Part shown: positions 41,499 through 50,729 of the stretch, piece after piece
Position numbering within the stretch: position 1 is the first letter of the stretch
Layout: every line of letters starts with the position of its first letter
Assembly: GCA_002313515.1 (NCBI GenBank)
Contig: DCBQ01000005.1
Coordinates: forward strand, 1 to 64,000
Length of the DNA: 64,000 nucleotides
DNA from: Candidatus Saccharibacteria bacterium UBA1103
Lineage (GTDB): Bacteria > Patescibacteriota > Saccharimonadia > Saccharimonadales > Saccharimonadaceae
Direction: 5' to 3'
Translations under genes and position numbers: made by a program
The notes under the pieces: model-generated
The model's database searches: none
Seen by the model: only the letters and a program-made list of their open reading frames with translations
Told to the model about the DNA's origin: nothing

Positions 41499-43976
41499 AT
41501 GAAGAATTTTGCAGGTAAATTTTTAGGGATTATATCGTTTTTACTAGCTATGGTGCTCATACCACTGCTTTCTTCTGATCGTGCGGCCGCATTATGGTGT
41601 CCAGAAGATGGTAGATGTGAACGGGGTGGAGGACCCAATGGTTGGTCTCAGGTTCGGTTGTATGTCAGCGCGTGGGTTGAGGGCGATCGAGTGAGGGCTC
41701 GGGCGGAGTACAGAGTAGAAGGGGTCTACGGTAAAAGTCTTGGTTGTTATCTCAATAGATACGGACAAGGCTATTTGATATATACGTTGCATAATATTGC
41801 GCTAACTGCACCAGGACACCCTACTGTTTGGATGACACCTGTAGAGGGTAATCACCCATCGGGATGGCGCCTTAATCAGAATGGCAATACAAAACGTATT
41901 GCCGAATACAATACTATAAGCATCTATAGTCTTGCGCCAAATGTAAATTATACTGTTTCACTCAATGGAGTTGATACTACTAACGACAGAAGGCATATCT
42001 GTTCTATATCATCTGACCCTCTACCTATAGGAACCGGCAATGTATCTCGTCGAGCTGTGTGGTCGATTAATGGGCAATCATACATTGGTGTATCCGCAGG
42101 AAATGAGAGTGGACGAGACTCTACTGGTCATGTAATCAACCGCAAACAGGGTGAAAATGCTATATCCAATGTACGCCCTGGCCAAAAACTACACTGGGAT
42201 CACGATTTACGCAATGTTGGCCACGATAACATGAGAAGTAACGAGATTATTGTAAATATAGACCATCAGAATAAAAACTTGATTACCAATCAGTGGTCGG
42301 CGCTTTATTCTGATCCGAAAAATGAGAGGCACGGGGGTAATGTAAACCAATTGTTCTACGATAGGGGTACAGATATGACGGTGACGCAAAATGAGGTGGG
42401 CAACAAAGTTTGCCAACGTGTAGCGTGGGCCGCCGCGTCATCTAGTAATAGCGGCTGGGGTCTCGCACGGTATGCGTGTGCGGATGTACCATATAATTAT
42501 GAACCACCAGATAATCCACCAAACAATAAAAAGTCTGGCGTTTATGCGACGTCCAGTGGTAATGGTGATGTATTTATGGGTGATGATGTACCCTTCAAGT
42601 ATCATGTTGTGAATCGCGCCAAGTCCGACACCAAGACCAAAAACATGCCATACCGTATTTATACTTTTACTTTGAAGGATAAAGCTGGGGACATCCCAAA
42701 TGATACAACTATTGGTTGTTCACCTGTGGGTGGAGGTGACGAAGATCCAGGCTGTTTAGTTGATCGATCGGGAAGTGACCATTTTGGTAATGCAACACCT
42801 GACAAGCGTTTTGGCAGTAATGTTAGATACTGGACTGTTCAAAAGTCTGGCAATACGAACAATATCAATCCTAATAGCTCACAAACTCTCGATGCGACTG
42901 TTCAGTTGCGCACAGATAACGCATGGAGGGACACGCAGCCAGGCGATCGCGTATGTACTTACATCGCGGTTGACCAATGGGCGGTGACGAATAATGTGGA
43001 TGATAACCGCGTGCGCCTGTCTAAAGTATCTTGTTATGATGTGGGCAAGAAGCCGCAGCTACAGATTCGTGGTGGTGATTCAAAGTCGCAGGATGGGTTC
43101 GAGGGTTCAACGTTCAAATCAACTAATATAAACCCAAGCAACAAAAAGCGTGGCTCATTTAGCCAATATGGACTGATATCGCTAAATAATTCTGTTAGCA
43201 ATTTTGGCTCGGCTGGCTATGTGTCGGCTAGTGGCAGCGATACTGCGTTTATTAATAATTGGTGTAAACTAATATATGCTAATGCATCGAGCACTGGTGG
43301 TATAGGATCTGCTTGTGGCGGCATCGGCAACTTCGATAATGGATCAGGGTCGTATACACCAGGAATGCCAACGATTGACGATAGTAAGGCTACTACTATA
43401 AATGGAGAGATAGATCTGTCTAGCTTAAACAGTGGGTTATACAAGGTCGATGGCGTCGCAAATATCAGCGGTTCATTGCGACAAGGTGTAAATGCGATCG
43501 TCAAGGTCAATGGTAATGCTTATATAAATAGTAATATCGGAAGTGATCAGGTGTATGCTAATCTAGAGGATGTACCTAATCTGACACTATATGTTACAGG
43601 GAGCTTAATAGTTAGTAGCCCAGTCACCCGGATCGACGCAACCCTGATTACAAATAAGTTAATGACTTGTGCTTCGCATAGCTACGACTGGGGTATTGCA
43701 CATGGTTACGATAGATGTAATGTTCAGCTAAAAATTAATGGTTCTGTCATCTCAACTGGTACTGGCAATAGCCTGCTATTTCAGCGCACATTTGGTGGAG
43801 GCAATAATTATGATGCCATTTATGCATTGTCGGACAGTAATAGCGCTTGGTTACCGTCCGAAGTTATTAACCTGTCGCCGAATGCCTTCTTGGTTCCATA
43901 TATTAAATATAGTAATGACAGGACTATTAATACTTACCGCGTGATATCTGTTAGTTCCTTGCCAGCACGCTACTAA
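41499..43976 (+). CDS. Large secreted surface protein of unknown function
   Basis: 825 residues. A signal peptide (MKNFAGKFLGIISFLLAMVLIPLL, cleavage near DRAAA) is followed by beta-rich repeats of Ig/DUF11 character, many Asn, Gly and Ser, and about 15 Cys that could form disulfides. The last 200 residues look like a beta-solenoid (GLYKVDGVANISGSLRQ, IVKVNGNAYINSN). No anchor at the C-terminus. AGGAG lies 6 nt before ATG 41499; GTG 41496 is possible. Codon use (AGA, AGG, ATA) and AT content differ from the flanking ftsK and rpsF. A host-adhesion role is plausible but unproven. Confidence 0.75.
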   Translation: MKNFAGKFLGIISFLLAMVLIPLLSSDRAAALWCPEDGRCERGGGPNGWSQVRLYVSAWVEGDRVRARAEYRVEGVYGKSLGCYLNRYGQGYLIYTLHNIALTAPGHPTVWMTPVEGNHPSGWRLNQNGNTKRIAEYNTISIYSLAPNVNYTVSLNGVDTTNDRRHICSISSDPLPIGTGNVSRRAVWSINGQSYIGVSAGNESGRDSTGHVINRKQGENAISNVRPGQKLHWDHDLRNVGHDNMRSNEIIVNIDHQNKNLITNQWSALYSDPKNERHGGNVNQLFYDRGTDMTVTQNEVGNKVCQRVAWAAASSSNSGWGLARYACADVPYNYEPPDNPPNNKKSGVYATSSGNGDVFMGDDVPFKYHVVNRAKSDTKTKNMPYRIYTFTLKDKAGDIPNDTTIGCSPVGGGDEDPGCLVDRSGSDHFGNATPDKRFGSNVRYWTVQKSGNTNNINPNSSQTLDATVQLRTDNAWRDTQPGDRVCTYIAVDQWAVTNNVDDNRVRLSKVSCYDVGKKPQLQIRGGDSKSQDGFEGSTFKSTNINPSNKKRGSFSQYGLISLNNSVSNFGSAGYVSASGSDTAFINNWCKLIYANASSTGGIGSACGGIGNFDNGSGSYTPGMPTIDDSKATTINGEIDLSSLNSGLYKVDGVANISGSLRQGVNAIVKVNGNAYINSNIGSDQVYANLEDVPNLTLYVTGSLIVSSPVTRIDATLITNKLMTCASHSYDWGIAHGYDRCNVQLKINGSVISTGTGNSLLFQRTFGGGNNYDAIYALSDSNSAWLPSEVINLSPNAFLVPYIKYSNDRTINTYRVISVSSLPARY

Positions 43977-44055
43977 TGTGGTAATATTACTACTGTAATA
44001 TTAACCTGCTGCGGCGATCGACATGTTGGCTGCGGCTTAATCCAGAGGAGGACAT

Positions 44056-44430
44056 GTGTCAGAATCTACAAAGAGCTATGAGCTAGTCGTGTTATTCCGC
44101 GCCGAGCTAGAAGCTAAAATGGACGCCCCACTAAAGACCGTGGCGGATCTAGTTGCGGCTAATGGCGGTAAAATTGTCAGTGACGATAACTGGGGCCGTA
44201 AGGAGTTGGCATACAAGATTGAGGGTGAAACTCATGCGATTTATCATTTGTATCGCCTAGAGCTACCGGCAACTGCGCCAGCTAAGATTGAGGCTAGCTT
44301 AAATATCAACAACGATGTTATTCGTCACCTGTTAACTAAGGTTGATGCTAAGGCTGAAGCAGCAATCGCTGAGGATAAGGCTCGTCGTGCGGCGCGTGAA
44401 GCTGCTAAGGCTGAGCGTGACGATAAATAG
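44056..44430 (+). CDS. rpsF: 30S ribosomal protein S6
   Basis: 124 residues from GTG with an AGGAGG ribosome-binding site. The S6 ferredoxin-like fold is visible (SYELVVLFRAELEA, NWGRKELAYKIEGETHAIYHLYRL), plus a charged C-terminal extension. First gene of the classic rpsF-ssb-rpsR cluster. Confidence 0.97.
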   Translation: MSESTKSYELVVLFRAELEAKMDAPLKTVADLVAANGGKIVSDDNWGRKELAYKIEGETHAIYHLYRLELPATAPAKIEASLNINNDVIRHLLTKVDAKAEAAIAEDKARRAAREAAKAERDDK

Positions 44431-44489
44431 TTGCTCAATAACTAAACGAGGGTAATATTTCGGATTAGTCCGAATGGAAAGAAGGGAAT

Positions 44490-44924
44490 ATGGCATTTAG
44501 CAACATTGTGATTCAGGGCAATTTAACTGCTGATCCAGATCAGCGCACCACGCCAAGTGGTCGGGCGCTAACTAGTTTTAGTGTAGCTGTTAATAGCCGC
44601 ACAGGCAATAATGAGTCAACCGACTATTACAATTGTACCTGCTGGGATGAACGCCGTGGCGGATTAATCGCAAAATACTTTACAAAAGGTCGACCGATTA
44701 TCGTAAGCGGCAGCTTGTCTACCCATACCTATACGGGTCGCGACGGCTCGCAGCGTACAAGCCTGGACGTTAACGTTGATAATTTTGGCTTTGTTGGTTC
44801 GCAGCGCGATGCTGAAGCTGCTAACGGTGCCGCACCAGCTCCAGCTGCGTCTGACGCCAATGCTGCACCAATTGACAGTGGCAGCCTAGACGATGGTATT
44901 AAAATCGACGATATTCCTTTCTAA
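44490..44924 (+). CDS. ssb: Single-stranded DNA-binding protein
   Basis: 144 residues. OB-fold at residues 1-108 (NIVIQGNLTADPDQRTTPSGRAL), a Pro/Ala-rich linker and the conserved acidic tip DDIPF, which docks partner proteins such as primase, PolA and RecO. AAAGAAGGG ribosome-binding site. Confidence 0.97.
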   Translation: MAFSNIVIQGNLTADPDQRTTPSGRALTSFSVAVNSRTGNNESTDYYNCTCWDERRGGLIAKYFTKGRPIIVSGSLSTHTYTGRDGSQRTSLDVNVDNFGFVGSQRDAEAANGAAPAPAASDANAAPIDSGSLDDGIKIDDIPF

Positions 44925-44946
44925 TAACTAATGTTCAAGGAGAATT

Positions 44947-45141
44947 ATGAAGAAGTTTAAGAAGCAATCACCAAAGTATTTCGATTACAAGGATGCCGAT
45001 AACCTACGTCGCTATACCGACAGTTACGGCCAGATCGAACCACGCAGTAAGACTGGCTTGAGCGCCAATTCACAGCGCAACCTAGCGGTCGCTATCAAGC
45101 GTGCGCGCCACATCGCACTACTACCATTTGTGGCAAACTAG
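44947..45141 (+). CDS. rpsR: 30S ribosomal protein S18
   Basis: 64 residues, a short S18. [21 protein letters not shown] and the basic C-terminal [18 protein letters not shown] are the family core. It pairs with S6 on the small-subunit platform. CAAGGAG ribosome-binding site. Confidence 0.96.
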   Translation: MKKFKKQSPKYFDYKDADNLRRYTDSYGQIEPRSKTGLSANSQRNLAVAIKRARHIALLPFVAN

Positions 45142-45226
45142 TTAATAATTAATCAGTTAAACGGCAGAAGGTAAACTAAATTTTTTTGGGTTTATGCCTC
45201 TGCTGTTTTCTGGAAAGGGGAACAGC

Positions 45227-45790
45227 ATGTATAGTCCAACTGACCTAAAGAAGGGTCGTCTAATTAATTTGAATAACGAGCCATATCGCGTCGTCGATTA
45301 TGGCCAGAAGGTGATGGGCCGTGGTGGCTCTATCGTGACCGTCAAGATCAAGAGTCTAGTTAGTGGTAATGTCCTAACTAAGACCTATAAGGGCGATCAG
45401 AAGATTGAGGCGGCGAGCGTGGAAACGCAGCCGGCGCAGTACCTATATAGCGACAATGATACGGTTTACTTTATGAACCCTGAGACATACGATCAGTTCG
45501 AGCTACCACTCGAGGACGCTGAGGATGTGCCGCAGTATATGCGCGAAGGTGCTGAGGTGCAGCTACAGTTCTTTGACGGCAAGGTAATCGCCGTGGATCT
45601 GCCGACCACTGTGCCGCTAAAGGTGGTGGATGCACCGGACGTTGTGAAGGGCGACACAACCAGCAGCGTACAGAAGGAAGCGACTACAGAAACTGGCCTA
45701 AAGGTCAAGACTCCAGCCTTCATTAAGGAAGGTGACGTTATCAAGGTTGATACCCGCGACGGTCACTATGTTGAGCGCGTCAAGGAGTAG
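45227..45790 (+). CDS. efp: Elongation factor P with arginine at the modification loop
   Basis: 187 residues from ATG 45227 (AAAGGGG ribosome-binding site; an upstream in-frame ATG has none). It rescues ribosomes stalled on polyproline. Domains: KOW-like, OB and C-terminal OB. The tip loop that enters the peptidyl-transferase centre reads VMGRGGS with Arg32, where lysine-type EF-P has PGKG. Arg at this position is the EarP (rhamnosylated) type in some proteobacteria; no earP is in the window. The ribosome-binding site lies in the loop of a GCTGTT/AACAGC hairpin. Confidence 0.96.
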   Translation: MYSPTDLKKGRLINLNNEPYRVVDYGQKVMGRGGSIVTVKIKSLVSGNVLTKTYKGDQKIEAASVETQPAQYLYSDNDTVYFMNPETYDQFELPLEDAEDVPQYMREGAEVQLQFFDGKVIAVDLPTTVPLKVVDAPDVVKGDTTSSVQKEATTETGLKVKTPAFIKEGDVIKVDTRDGHYVERVKE

Positions 45791-45792
45791 CC

Positions 45793-46530
45793 TTGTCAGA
45801 AACTAAGGTAAAAGGCGAGAGACTAGACCGAGTGTTAACGGCACTAGGTCTAGTCTCTTCGCGTTCTCAAGCCGAAAGCTATATTCGCTTAGGTCGCGTG
45901 ACGGTCGGTGGTAGGGTAATTAGTAAACCAGGGTTCTTCGTGAAAGAGCCATCGCAGGTGCGGCTGAATCAGGACGAGCAGTTCGTTTCGCGCGCGGGAC
46001 TGAAATTAAAATCGGTGGCGCAGAAGCTAAAATTGAATTTTAAAGATAAGGTGGTGTTGGACGTGGGTTCAAGCACTGGTGGCTTTACTGATTTTGCACT
46101 CAGTCGTGGGGCGGTGAAGTCAATTTGTGTGGACGTGGGTACCGATCAGCTACATCCAAAATTACGAGCCGATTCTAGAGTGGAACTGCACGAAAAGACC
46201 GATATACGTGATTTTCGCACGGATCAGCATATAGATATTATTGTAATTGACGTTTCCTTTATTAGTCTAAGGGAAATCCTGCCGTATTTAGCTAAGTATT
46301 TGGCAAGTAGTGATACACAGATCGTGGCCATGGTGAAGCCGCAGTTCGAGGTAGGTGAGAAGATGAAAGCGCATGGTGTGATTAAGAATGACGCCGAGCG
46401 GCGCCAGATCTTGCGTGATTTTGAGCAATGGTCGCGGCGATATTTCTTAATTCGTAATAAGGCCGATAGCGACATCCCTGGCGCCAAGGGCAACCGAGAG
46501 CGGTTTTATCTATTAAATAAAATTAAATAA
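45793..46530 (+). CDS. tlyA: TlyA-family rRNA 2'-O-methyltransferase
   Basis: 245 residues: an S4 RNA-binding domain (residues about 8-60; LDRVLTALGLVSSRSQAESYIRLGRV) followed by a FtsJ-type methyltransferase (DVGSSTGGFTDFAL; VKPQFEVG). In the family it methylates cytidines in 16S and 23S rRNA. It starts at TTG 2 nt after the efp stop, so it is coupled. Also called hemolysin A in older literature, without good evidence of lysis. Confidence 0.92.
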   Translation: MSETKVKGERLDRVLTALGLVSSRSQAESYIRLGRVTVGGRVISKPGFFVKEPSQVRLNQDEQFVSRAGLKLKSVAQKLKLNFKDKVVLDVGSSTGGFTDFALSRGAVKSICVDVGTDQLHPKLRADSRVELHEKTDIRDFRTDQHIDIIVIDVSFISLREILPYLAKYLASSDTQIVAMVKPQFEVGEKMKAHGVIKNDAERRQILRDFEQWSRRYFLIRNKADSDIPGAKGNRERFYLLNKIK

Positions 46531-46588
46531 AGTCCCGCCCTATAAAGGGCGGGCAAGCAGGCGTGATAGCGCCGCTGGGTGGGTTTTA
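46531..46588 (+). repeat. Family-A repeat between convergent tlyA and ychF
   Basis: AGTCCCGCCC-TATAAA-GGGCGGG, CAAGCAGGCG...CGCC, GCTGGGTGGGTTTTATTC. It occupies the whole gap and could terminate transcription from both sides. Confidence 0.88.
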
Positions 46589-46596
46589 TTCACTTC

Positions 46597-47712
46597 TTAA
46601 ACATTAAACCTAAATTCGACCACGTCGTCAGGTTGCATGACATAGGTCTTGCCTTCGGTGCGGACTTTACCAGCGGCGCGAGCAGCGGCCTCGGAACCAG
46701 CGGCGACTAGATCGCGATAGGATACCACCTGGGCGGCAATAAAACCACGCTCGAAATCGGTATGGATGACACCAGCGGCCTGTGGCGCGGTCCAGCCCTT
46801 GTGGATGGTCCAGGCGCGGACCTCTTTTGGACCGGCGGTTAGATAGGATTGCAATCCCAGGGTGTCATAGGCGGCACGAATTAGCTGAGTCAAACCAGAT
46901 TCCTTGACGCCGTAATCGGCTAGCAGCTCACTAGCCTCGACCTCAGACAGCTCTCTAATTTCACTCTCTAGCTCAGCGCTAACGAAAATGGCTTTAATCT
47001 GGTCGGGTGTCTCACCAGTAGCCTTGGCGGCCAGATTTTTTAGCTCGTTCTGGCGATCAGTATCGGTTAAGCCGTTCTCATCCACGTTAAAGGCGTAGAT
47101 TACCGGCAGGGCAGAGAGCAGGGCGAGGCCATCTAATTTTTCTTTTAACTCCTCGCGGTTGAATTCGTTGAACTCAACTGGGCGCTTACCTTCTAGCAAT
47201 TGGCCTTGTACGGCTTCAAAGAAAGCGACTTTCTCGCGTAGCTTCGGGTTGGACTTGGCTTCTTTCTGTAGTTTTGGCAAGTGCTTTTCAATGGTTGCGA
47301 CATCAGCTAGGGCTAACTCAGTATTAATAACCTCAATGTCGCCCTGGGGATCAATCTTAGTAGTGCCATCGGCACGCTGAATTGAGTCACTCTCGAAAGC
47401 GCGTACCACGTGGCAGATGGCGTCACATTCGCGGATATTGGCCAGGAACTTGTTGCCCAGGCCTTCGCCCTTGCTGGCGCCAGCGACCAGTCCCGCCACA
47501 TCTACAAATTCGACAGTAGCTGGGATGATTTTATCAGTCTGATACATTTTGGCTAGGACATCTAGGCGCTTGTCCGGCACTGGCACGATACCAGTGTTGG
47601 GCTCGATGGTGGCAAAAGGGTAATTGGCCGCCAGTACCTCAGAGTTGGTGAGGGCATTGAATAAGGTGGACTTACCGACGTTGGGCAGTCCGACGATTGC
47701 AATCTTTAACAT
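46597..47712 (-). CDS. ychF: Ribosome-binding ATPase YchF (Obg family)
   Basis: 371 residues. G1 is [15 protein letters not shown] (7-21), followed by a coiled-coil insertion and the C-terminal TGS-like domain ([28 protein letters not shown]). G4 reads NVDE rather than NKxD, the feature that makes YchF prefer ATP. Extended -10 TGC-TATAAT ends 6 nt before ATG. Confidence 0.96.
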   Translation of the reverse strand: MLKIAIVGLPNVGKSTLFNALTNSEVLAANYPFATIEPNTGIVPVPDKRLDVLAKMYQTDKIIPATVEFVDVAGLVAGASKGEGLGNKFLANIRECDAICHVVRAFESDSIQRADGTTKIDPQGDIEVINTELALADVATIEKHLPKLQKEAKSNPKLREKVAFFEAVQGQLLEGKRPVEFNEFNREELKEKLDGLALLSALPVIYAFNVDENGLTDTDRQNELKNLAAKATGETPDQIKAIFVSAELESEIRELSEVEASELLADYGVKESGLTQLIRAAYDTLGLQSYLTAGPKEVRAWTIHKGWTAPQAAGVIHTDFERGFIAAQVVSYRDLVAAGSEAAARAAGKVRTEGKTYVMQPDDVVEFRFNV

Positions 47713-47744
47713 GACTTAATTATAGCACCTAAGTGCTATCTTAT

Positions 47745-47768
47745 TGCCGGTGGAGATACAAAAATCCA
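47745..47768 (+). repeat. Family-B repeat remnant
   Basis: Only the left end is left: GCCGGTGGAGATACAAAAA, then TCCAG. It lies between the divergent ychF and pilM promoters. Confidence 0.65.
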
Positions 47769-47826
47769 GGCGGGTATAAAAATGCGCTATGTTGAATAAT
47801 TTAATGCGTTTATGTATAATTGAGAT

Positions 47827-48870
47827 ATGAATTTTGGGAAGTCGGTGGGTAGCTTCTTTAGCCTCGATATCGGAACAGCCGCGGTTCGTGCGATCGAGTT
47901 GGCTCACTCTAATAGCGGTTGGAACCTACTGCATTATGGCGTTAAGCCAATAGATGTGCGGCTAAGTGAGTCGACAGCCGACGCGGATCGGCGTGCGCTG
48001 GGCATTGCGATTACCGATGTGATTTCGCAGGCTGGCATCAAGAGTAAGAAGGTCGCAATCGGTGTTCCCTCAAATAAGATGTTTTCATCGGTAGTAGAGA
48101 TTCCTACAGTCTCGCGCCAGGAAATGAATGCTACGATTAAATACCAGGCAGAAAACTACGTACCAATGCGTGCTGATGAAGCTAAAATTGACTGGGCTAT
48201 AATTGGCCAATCAGTTAATGACCCACAGAATACTGAAGTGCTGATTGCAGCTGTACAAAATAGCTATACAGAATCGCGATTAGATCTAATTGAAGGTCTC
48301 GGACTAGATGTAATCGCAATTGAACCTGAATCACTGGCAATTGTTCGTTCCTTGCTACCAGATGGTGTAACTGACGGACGTATGATTATCGATATGGGCG
48401 ATCGAGCTACTGATATTATTTTGACTATTGGATCGGCGCCACGCCTAATTCGTTCGGTGCCAATTGGCTTTAGCACCTTTGTACGTATGGCTAAACAGAA
48501 TCTGAACATCGAGATGCAGCAAGCACGTCAACTTATATTGAAATTCGGCCTCAATCCCAATAACTTGGAGGGGCAGATTGTGCGGGCGGTTCAGCCAGCG
48601 GTTGATCAACTCAAGTCGGAGCTTGTAAAGTCCTTAAAGTACTTTACGGCTAAGTACCCCAAGTCATCTATTGGTGGCACGCTTATTAGTGGTTACGTAT
48701 CTGTCCTGCCGGGATTCTCAGATATAATTGCCGGTTCTACTAATACGCAGGTACAGATTGCCACCCCATGGCAGCATGTTAACGTACCAGCTTCGGCACA
48801 GGCTGGTTTGGCGCCAATTAGCTCGCAACTAGCAGTGGCGGTTGGTCTAGCAGAAAGGACGGGTCTATAA
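47827..48870 (+). CDS. pilM: Type IV pilus assembly protein PilM
   Basis: 347 residues: an actin-like ATPase fold (FFSLDIGTAAVRAIEL near the start, IIDMGDRATDIILT central, IGGTLISGYVSVLPG). It sits on the cytoplasmic face and links PilN to the assembly machinery. TATAAT ends 6 nt before ATG. Head of the pilus operon; pilN starts 1 nt after its stop. Confidence 0.94.
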   Translation: MNFGKSVGSFFSLDIGTAAVRAIELAHSNSGWNLLHYGVKPIDVRLSESTADADRRALGIAITDVISQAGIKSKKVAIGVPSNKMFSSVVEIPTVSRQEMNATIKYQAENYVPMRADEAKIDWAIIGQSVNDPQNTEVLIAAVQNSYTESRLDLIEGLGLDVIAIEPESLAIVRSLLPDGVTDGRMIIDMGDRATDIILTIGSAPRLIRSVPIGFSTFVRMAKQNLNIEMQQARQLILKFGLNPNNLEGQIVRAVQPAVDQLKSELVKSLKYFTAKYPKSSIGGTLISGYVSVLPGFSDIIAGSTNTQVQIATPWQHVNVPASAQAGLAPISSQLAVAVGLAERTGL

Positions 48871-48871
48871 A

Positions 48872-49750
48872 ATGTCAGTTCCACAATTAAATTTATTACC
48901 TGACGTAAAAAAAGATCTAATCAAAGCGCAGATTCTCCGTAATCTGACGGTTAGTGTTAGCTTTATTATAGTCTGCGTGGCTGGCGGCATTATATTTCTG
49001 ATGCTGAGCTGGTGGGGCGTATCTGTTGGCTTGAAGGCTGTTTCTGAAGGTAATATCAAGAAGTACGAAAACCAGATTAAGAGCGCTCAGAACGATAAGA
49101 ACAAGAGTCTCAATGAATATCTAACGATTCAGAACGACCTTAGTCAAATAGCCAGCGTGAAGAGCCAGCAGGAGCAAATGTCACGGATCTTTCAATATAT
49201 CCTGTCGGTTAGTCCTGCAGGGCGTAACTACATGACGATTAGCTCAATGAAGGTTAGCGGCAGTGCGGCGGCGACGTCTGATACAGATACAAGTCAGACA
49301 GGTACGATTGTAGTTGAGGGTCGTACTGTAGATTACGCAGCACTAGATGTAATCAAGCTGACTATGCAACGAGCTAAGATTGAGTATACGGAGGGTGATG
49401 ATAGCTCAGCCGACGGTGACTCGAGTAACTCGAGCGAAAATTCAGACGGCTCGAGTAATAGTACTAAAACAGCTAAACTCTTCACGAATGTACAATTAAG
49501 TGGTGTTACTATGTCTGGTGATTCAGGTGATCAGGGTGGTAGAGTTGGCTTTACCCTGACTTTAACGTATAACCCAGTATCTTTAGCTTATACAACCAAG
49601 AATGCGAAGGTTGTTGTGCCAAAGGAAACTATTTCTGACTCCCGCGAGAATACTCCTGGCGTAGATAATAGTGCAAATAGCAGTAAGCCACTATTTAACG
49701 GTACATCTCAGGATGGTAAGGATAATAGCAAGGAGGGGTCGAATGAGTAG
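48872..49750 (+). CDS. pilN: Type IV pilus assembly protein PilN
   Basis: 292 residues. It opens with the conserved PilN start (MSVPQLNLLPDVKKDL), which binds PilM. One membrane segment (about 24-48), a coiled coil, then a ferredoxin-like periplasm-facing domain with a Ser/Asp-rich insertion. Overlaps the next gene by 8 nt. Confidence 0.9.
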   Translation: MSVPQLNLLPDVKKDLIKAQILRNLTVSVSFIIVCVAGGIIFLMLSWWGVSVGLKAVSEGNIKKYENQIKSAQNDKNKSLNEYLTIQNDLSQIASVKSQQEQMSRIFQYILSVSPAGRNYMTISSMKVSGSAAATSDTDTSQTGTIVVEGRTVDYAALDVIKLTMQRAKIEYTEGDDSSADGDSSNSSENSDGSSNSTKTAKLFTNVQLSGVTMSGDSGDQGGRVGFTLTLTYNPVSLAYTTKNAKVVVPKETISDSRENTPGVDNSANSSKPLFNGTSQDGKDNSKEGSNE

Positions 49751-50471
49751 TGATGGCAAGTCATTAACTGGCGTACGTAAGCGTCAACAGATCGATAGCA
49801 CTCGTAAGCAGGTAGTATTTTGGGTTGCTGCGGCTGGTTGCTGCGTTGTAATTGCACTGATTGCTGGCGTGCGTCTGTGGCAAAAGATTCAGTACCAGAA
49901 CAAGGTTAATAGTCAGCTGCAAACAGCTGAGAAGACTCTAAAGTCTAACGTTTCTGCAATAGATTTAATTCGTACTAATGTTGACGCTCTAAAGTCAAAT
50001 GAACAGCTAAACCTATCGCAATTAAAATCTGACGACCAGTCGCCACTGCAGGTAGTTTTGGATGCTATGCCAACTCAGGATAACCGCGTAGCACTTGGCT
50101 CAGCTTTGCAGGATAAGGTTCTATCGCTGCACGGTGCAACTATTCAGAGTTTGACGGTAGTTTCCGACGATACCTCATCGTCATCTACGGATACTACGAC
50201 GTCTAGTGACTCTTCCTCTAGCTCTTCCACTGGCGGGTCTAGCTTGAATGTTGCGGCAGTGCCGATCGAATTCTCCGTTGAACTATCTGGAGACTATAAT
50301 TCGATTCAGAAGACGGTTGAAGATATGGAACGGTCAATTCGTACAATTATTATTAATAGTATGACGATTGATGGTACAGACGATAAGCTATCGGCTAAAA
50401 TTGTGGCTACAACCTATTATACGCCAAAGATTAACTATAAGACGTCGACAACTGAGGTGAAGGAGGATTAA
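49743..50471 (+). CDS. pilO: Type IV pilus PilO-like protein
   Basis: 242 residues from ATG 49743 (AAGGAGGGG ribosome-binding site inside pilN). A basic cytoplasmic lead, a membrane segment (FWVAAAGCCVVIALIAGVRL), a coiled coil and a C-terminal domain with a Ser/Thr-rich linker. Identified mainly by position and topology, since PilO sequences diverge greatly. Confidence 0.78.
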   Translation: MSSDGKSLTGVRKRQQIDSTRKQVVFWVAAAGCCVVIALIAGVRLWQKIQYQNKVNSQLQTAEKTLKSNVSAIDLIRTNVDALKSNEQLNLSQLKSDDQSPLQVVLDAMPTQDNRVALGSALQDKVLSLHGATIQSLTVVSDDTSSSSTDTTTSSDSSSSSSTGGSSLNVAAVPIEFSVELSGDYNSIQKTVEDMERSIRTIIINSMTIDGTDDKLSAKIVATTYYTPKINYKTSTTEVKED

Positions 50472-50472
50472 T

Positions 50473-50727
50473 ATGAAGAAATCAGATATTGCATTAATTG
50501 TCTTGATCGTCGGTATCGTTGGGTTTATTGCTTATTATGCAATTGATATGGTGCTACCACCAGTCAGTAAGTCTTTACAGTCGGTGCCTAAGGCTGACGC
50601 CTTTAGTACATCTATTGTTGATCCTGATAAATCAGTGTTCAACGAAAATGGTATTAATCCGACAGTTGAGTCGACTATCGGTAGTGACGGCTCTAGTACT
50701 CAGGTATTTAAAACGGGAGATGAATAG
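50473..50727 (+). CDS. Small membrane protein at the PilP position of the pilus operon
   Basis: 84 residues: an N-terminal membrane segment (IALIVLIVGIVGFIAYYAI) and a short polar tail. There is 1 nt after pilO and 2 nt before pilB. No secretin exists for a real PilP to bind, so this may be a reduced alignment-complex subunit. Identity unproven. Confidence 0.7.
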   Translation: MKKSDIALIVLIVGIVGFIAYYAIDMVLPPVSKSLQSVPKADAFSTSIVDPDKSVFNENGINPTVESTIGSDGSSTQVFKTGDE

Positions 50728-50729
50728 CT

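Noticed and set aside
41453..41638. 62-codon extension of the membrane protein at 40751-41452
   Set aside because: It overlaps the divergent surface-protein gene, has proline-rich shadow sequence and lies upstream of a -10 box next to ATG 41452.
43977..44055. S6:S18 autoregulatory leader motif before rpsF
   Set aside because: The region has GC-rich stem potential, but I could not find the conserved CCG bulge arrangement, so I do not call it.
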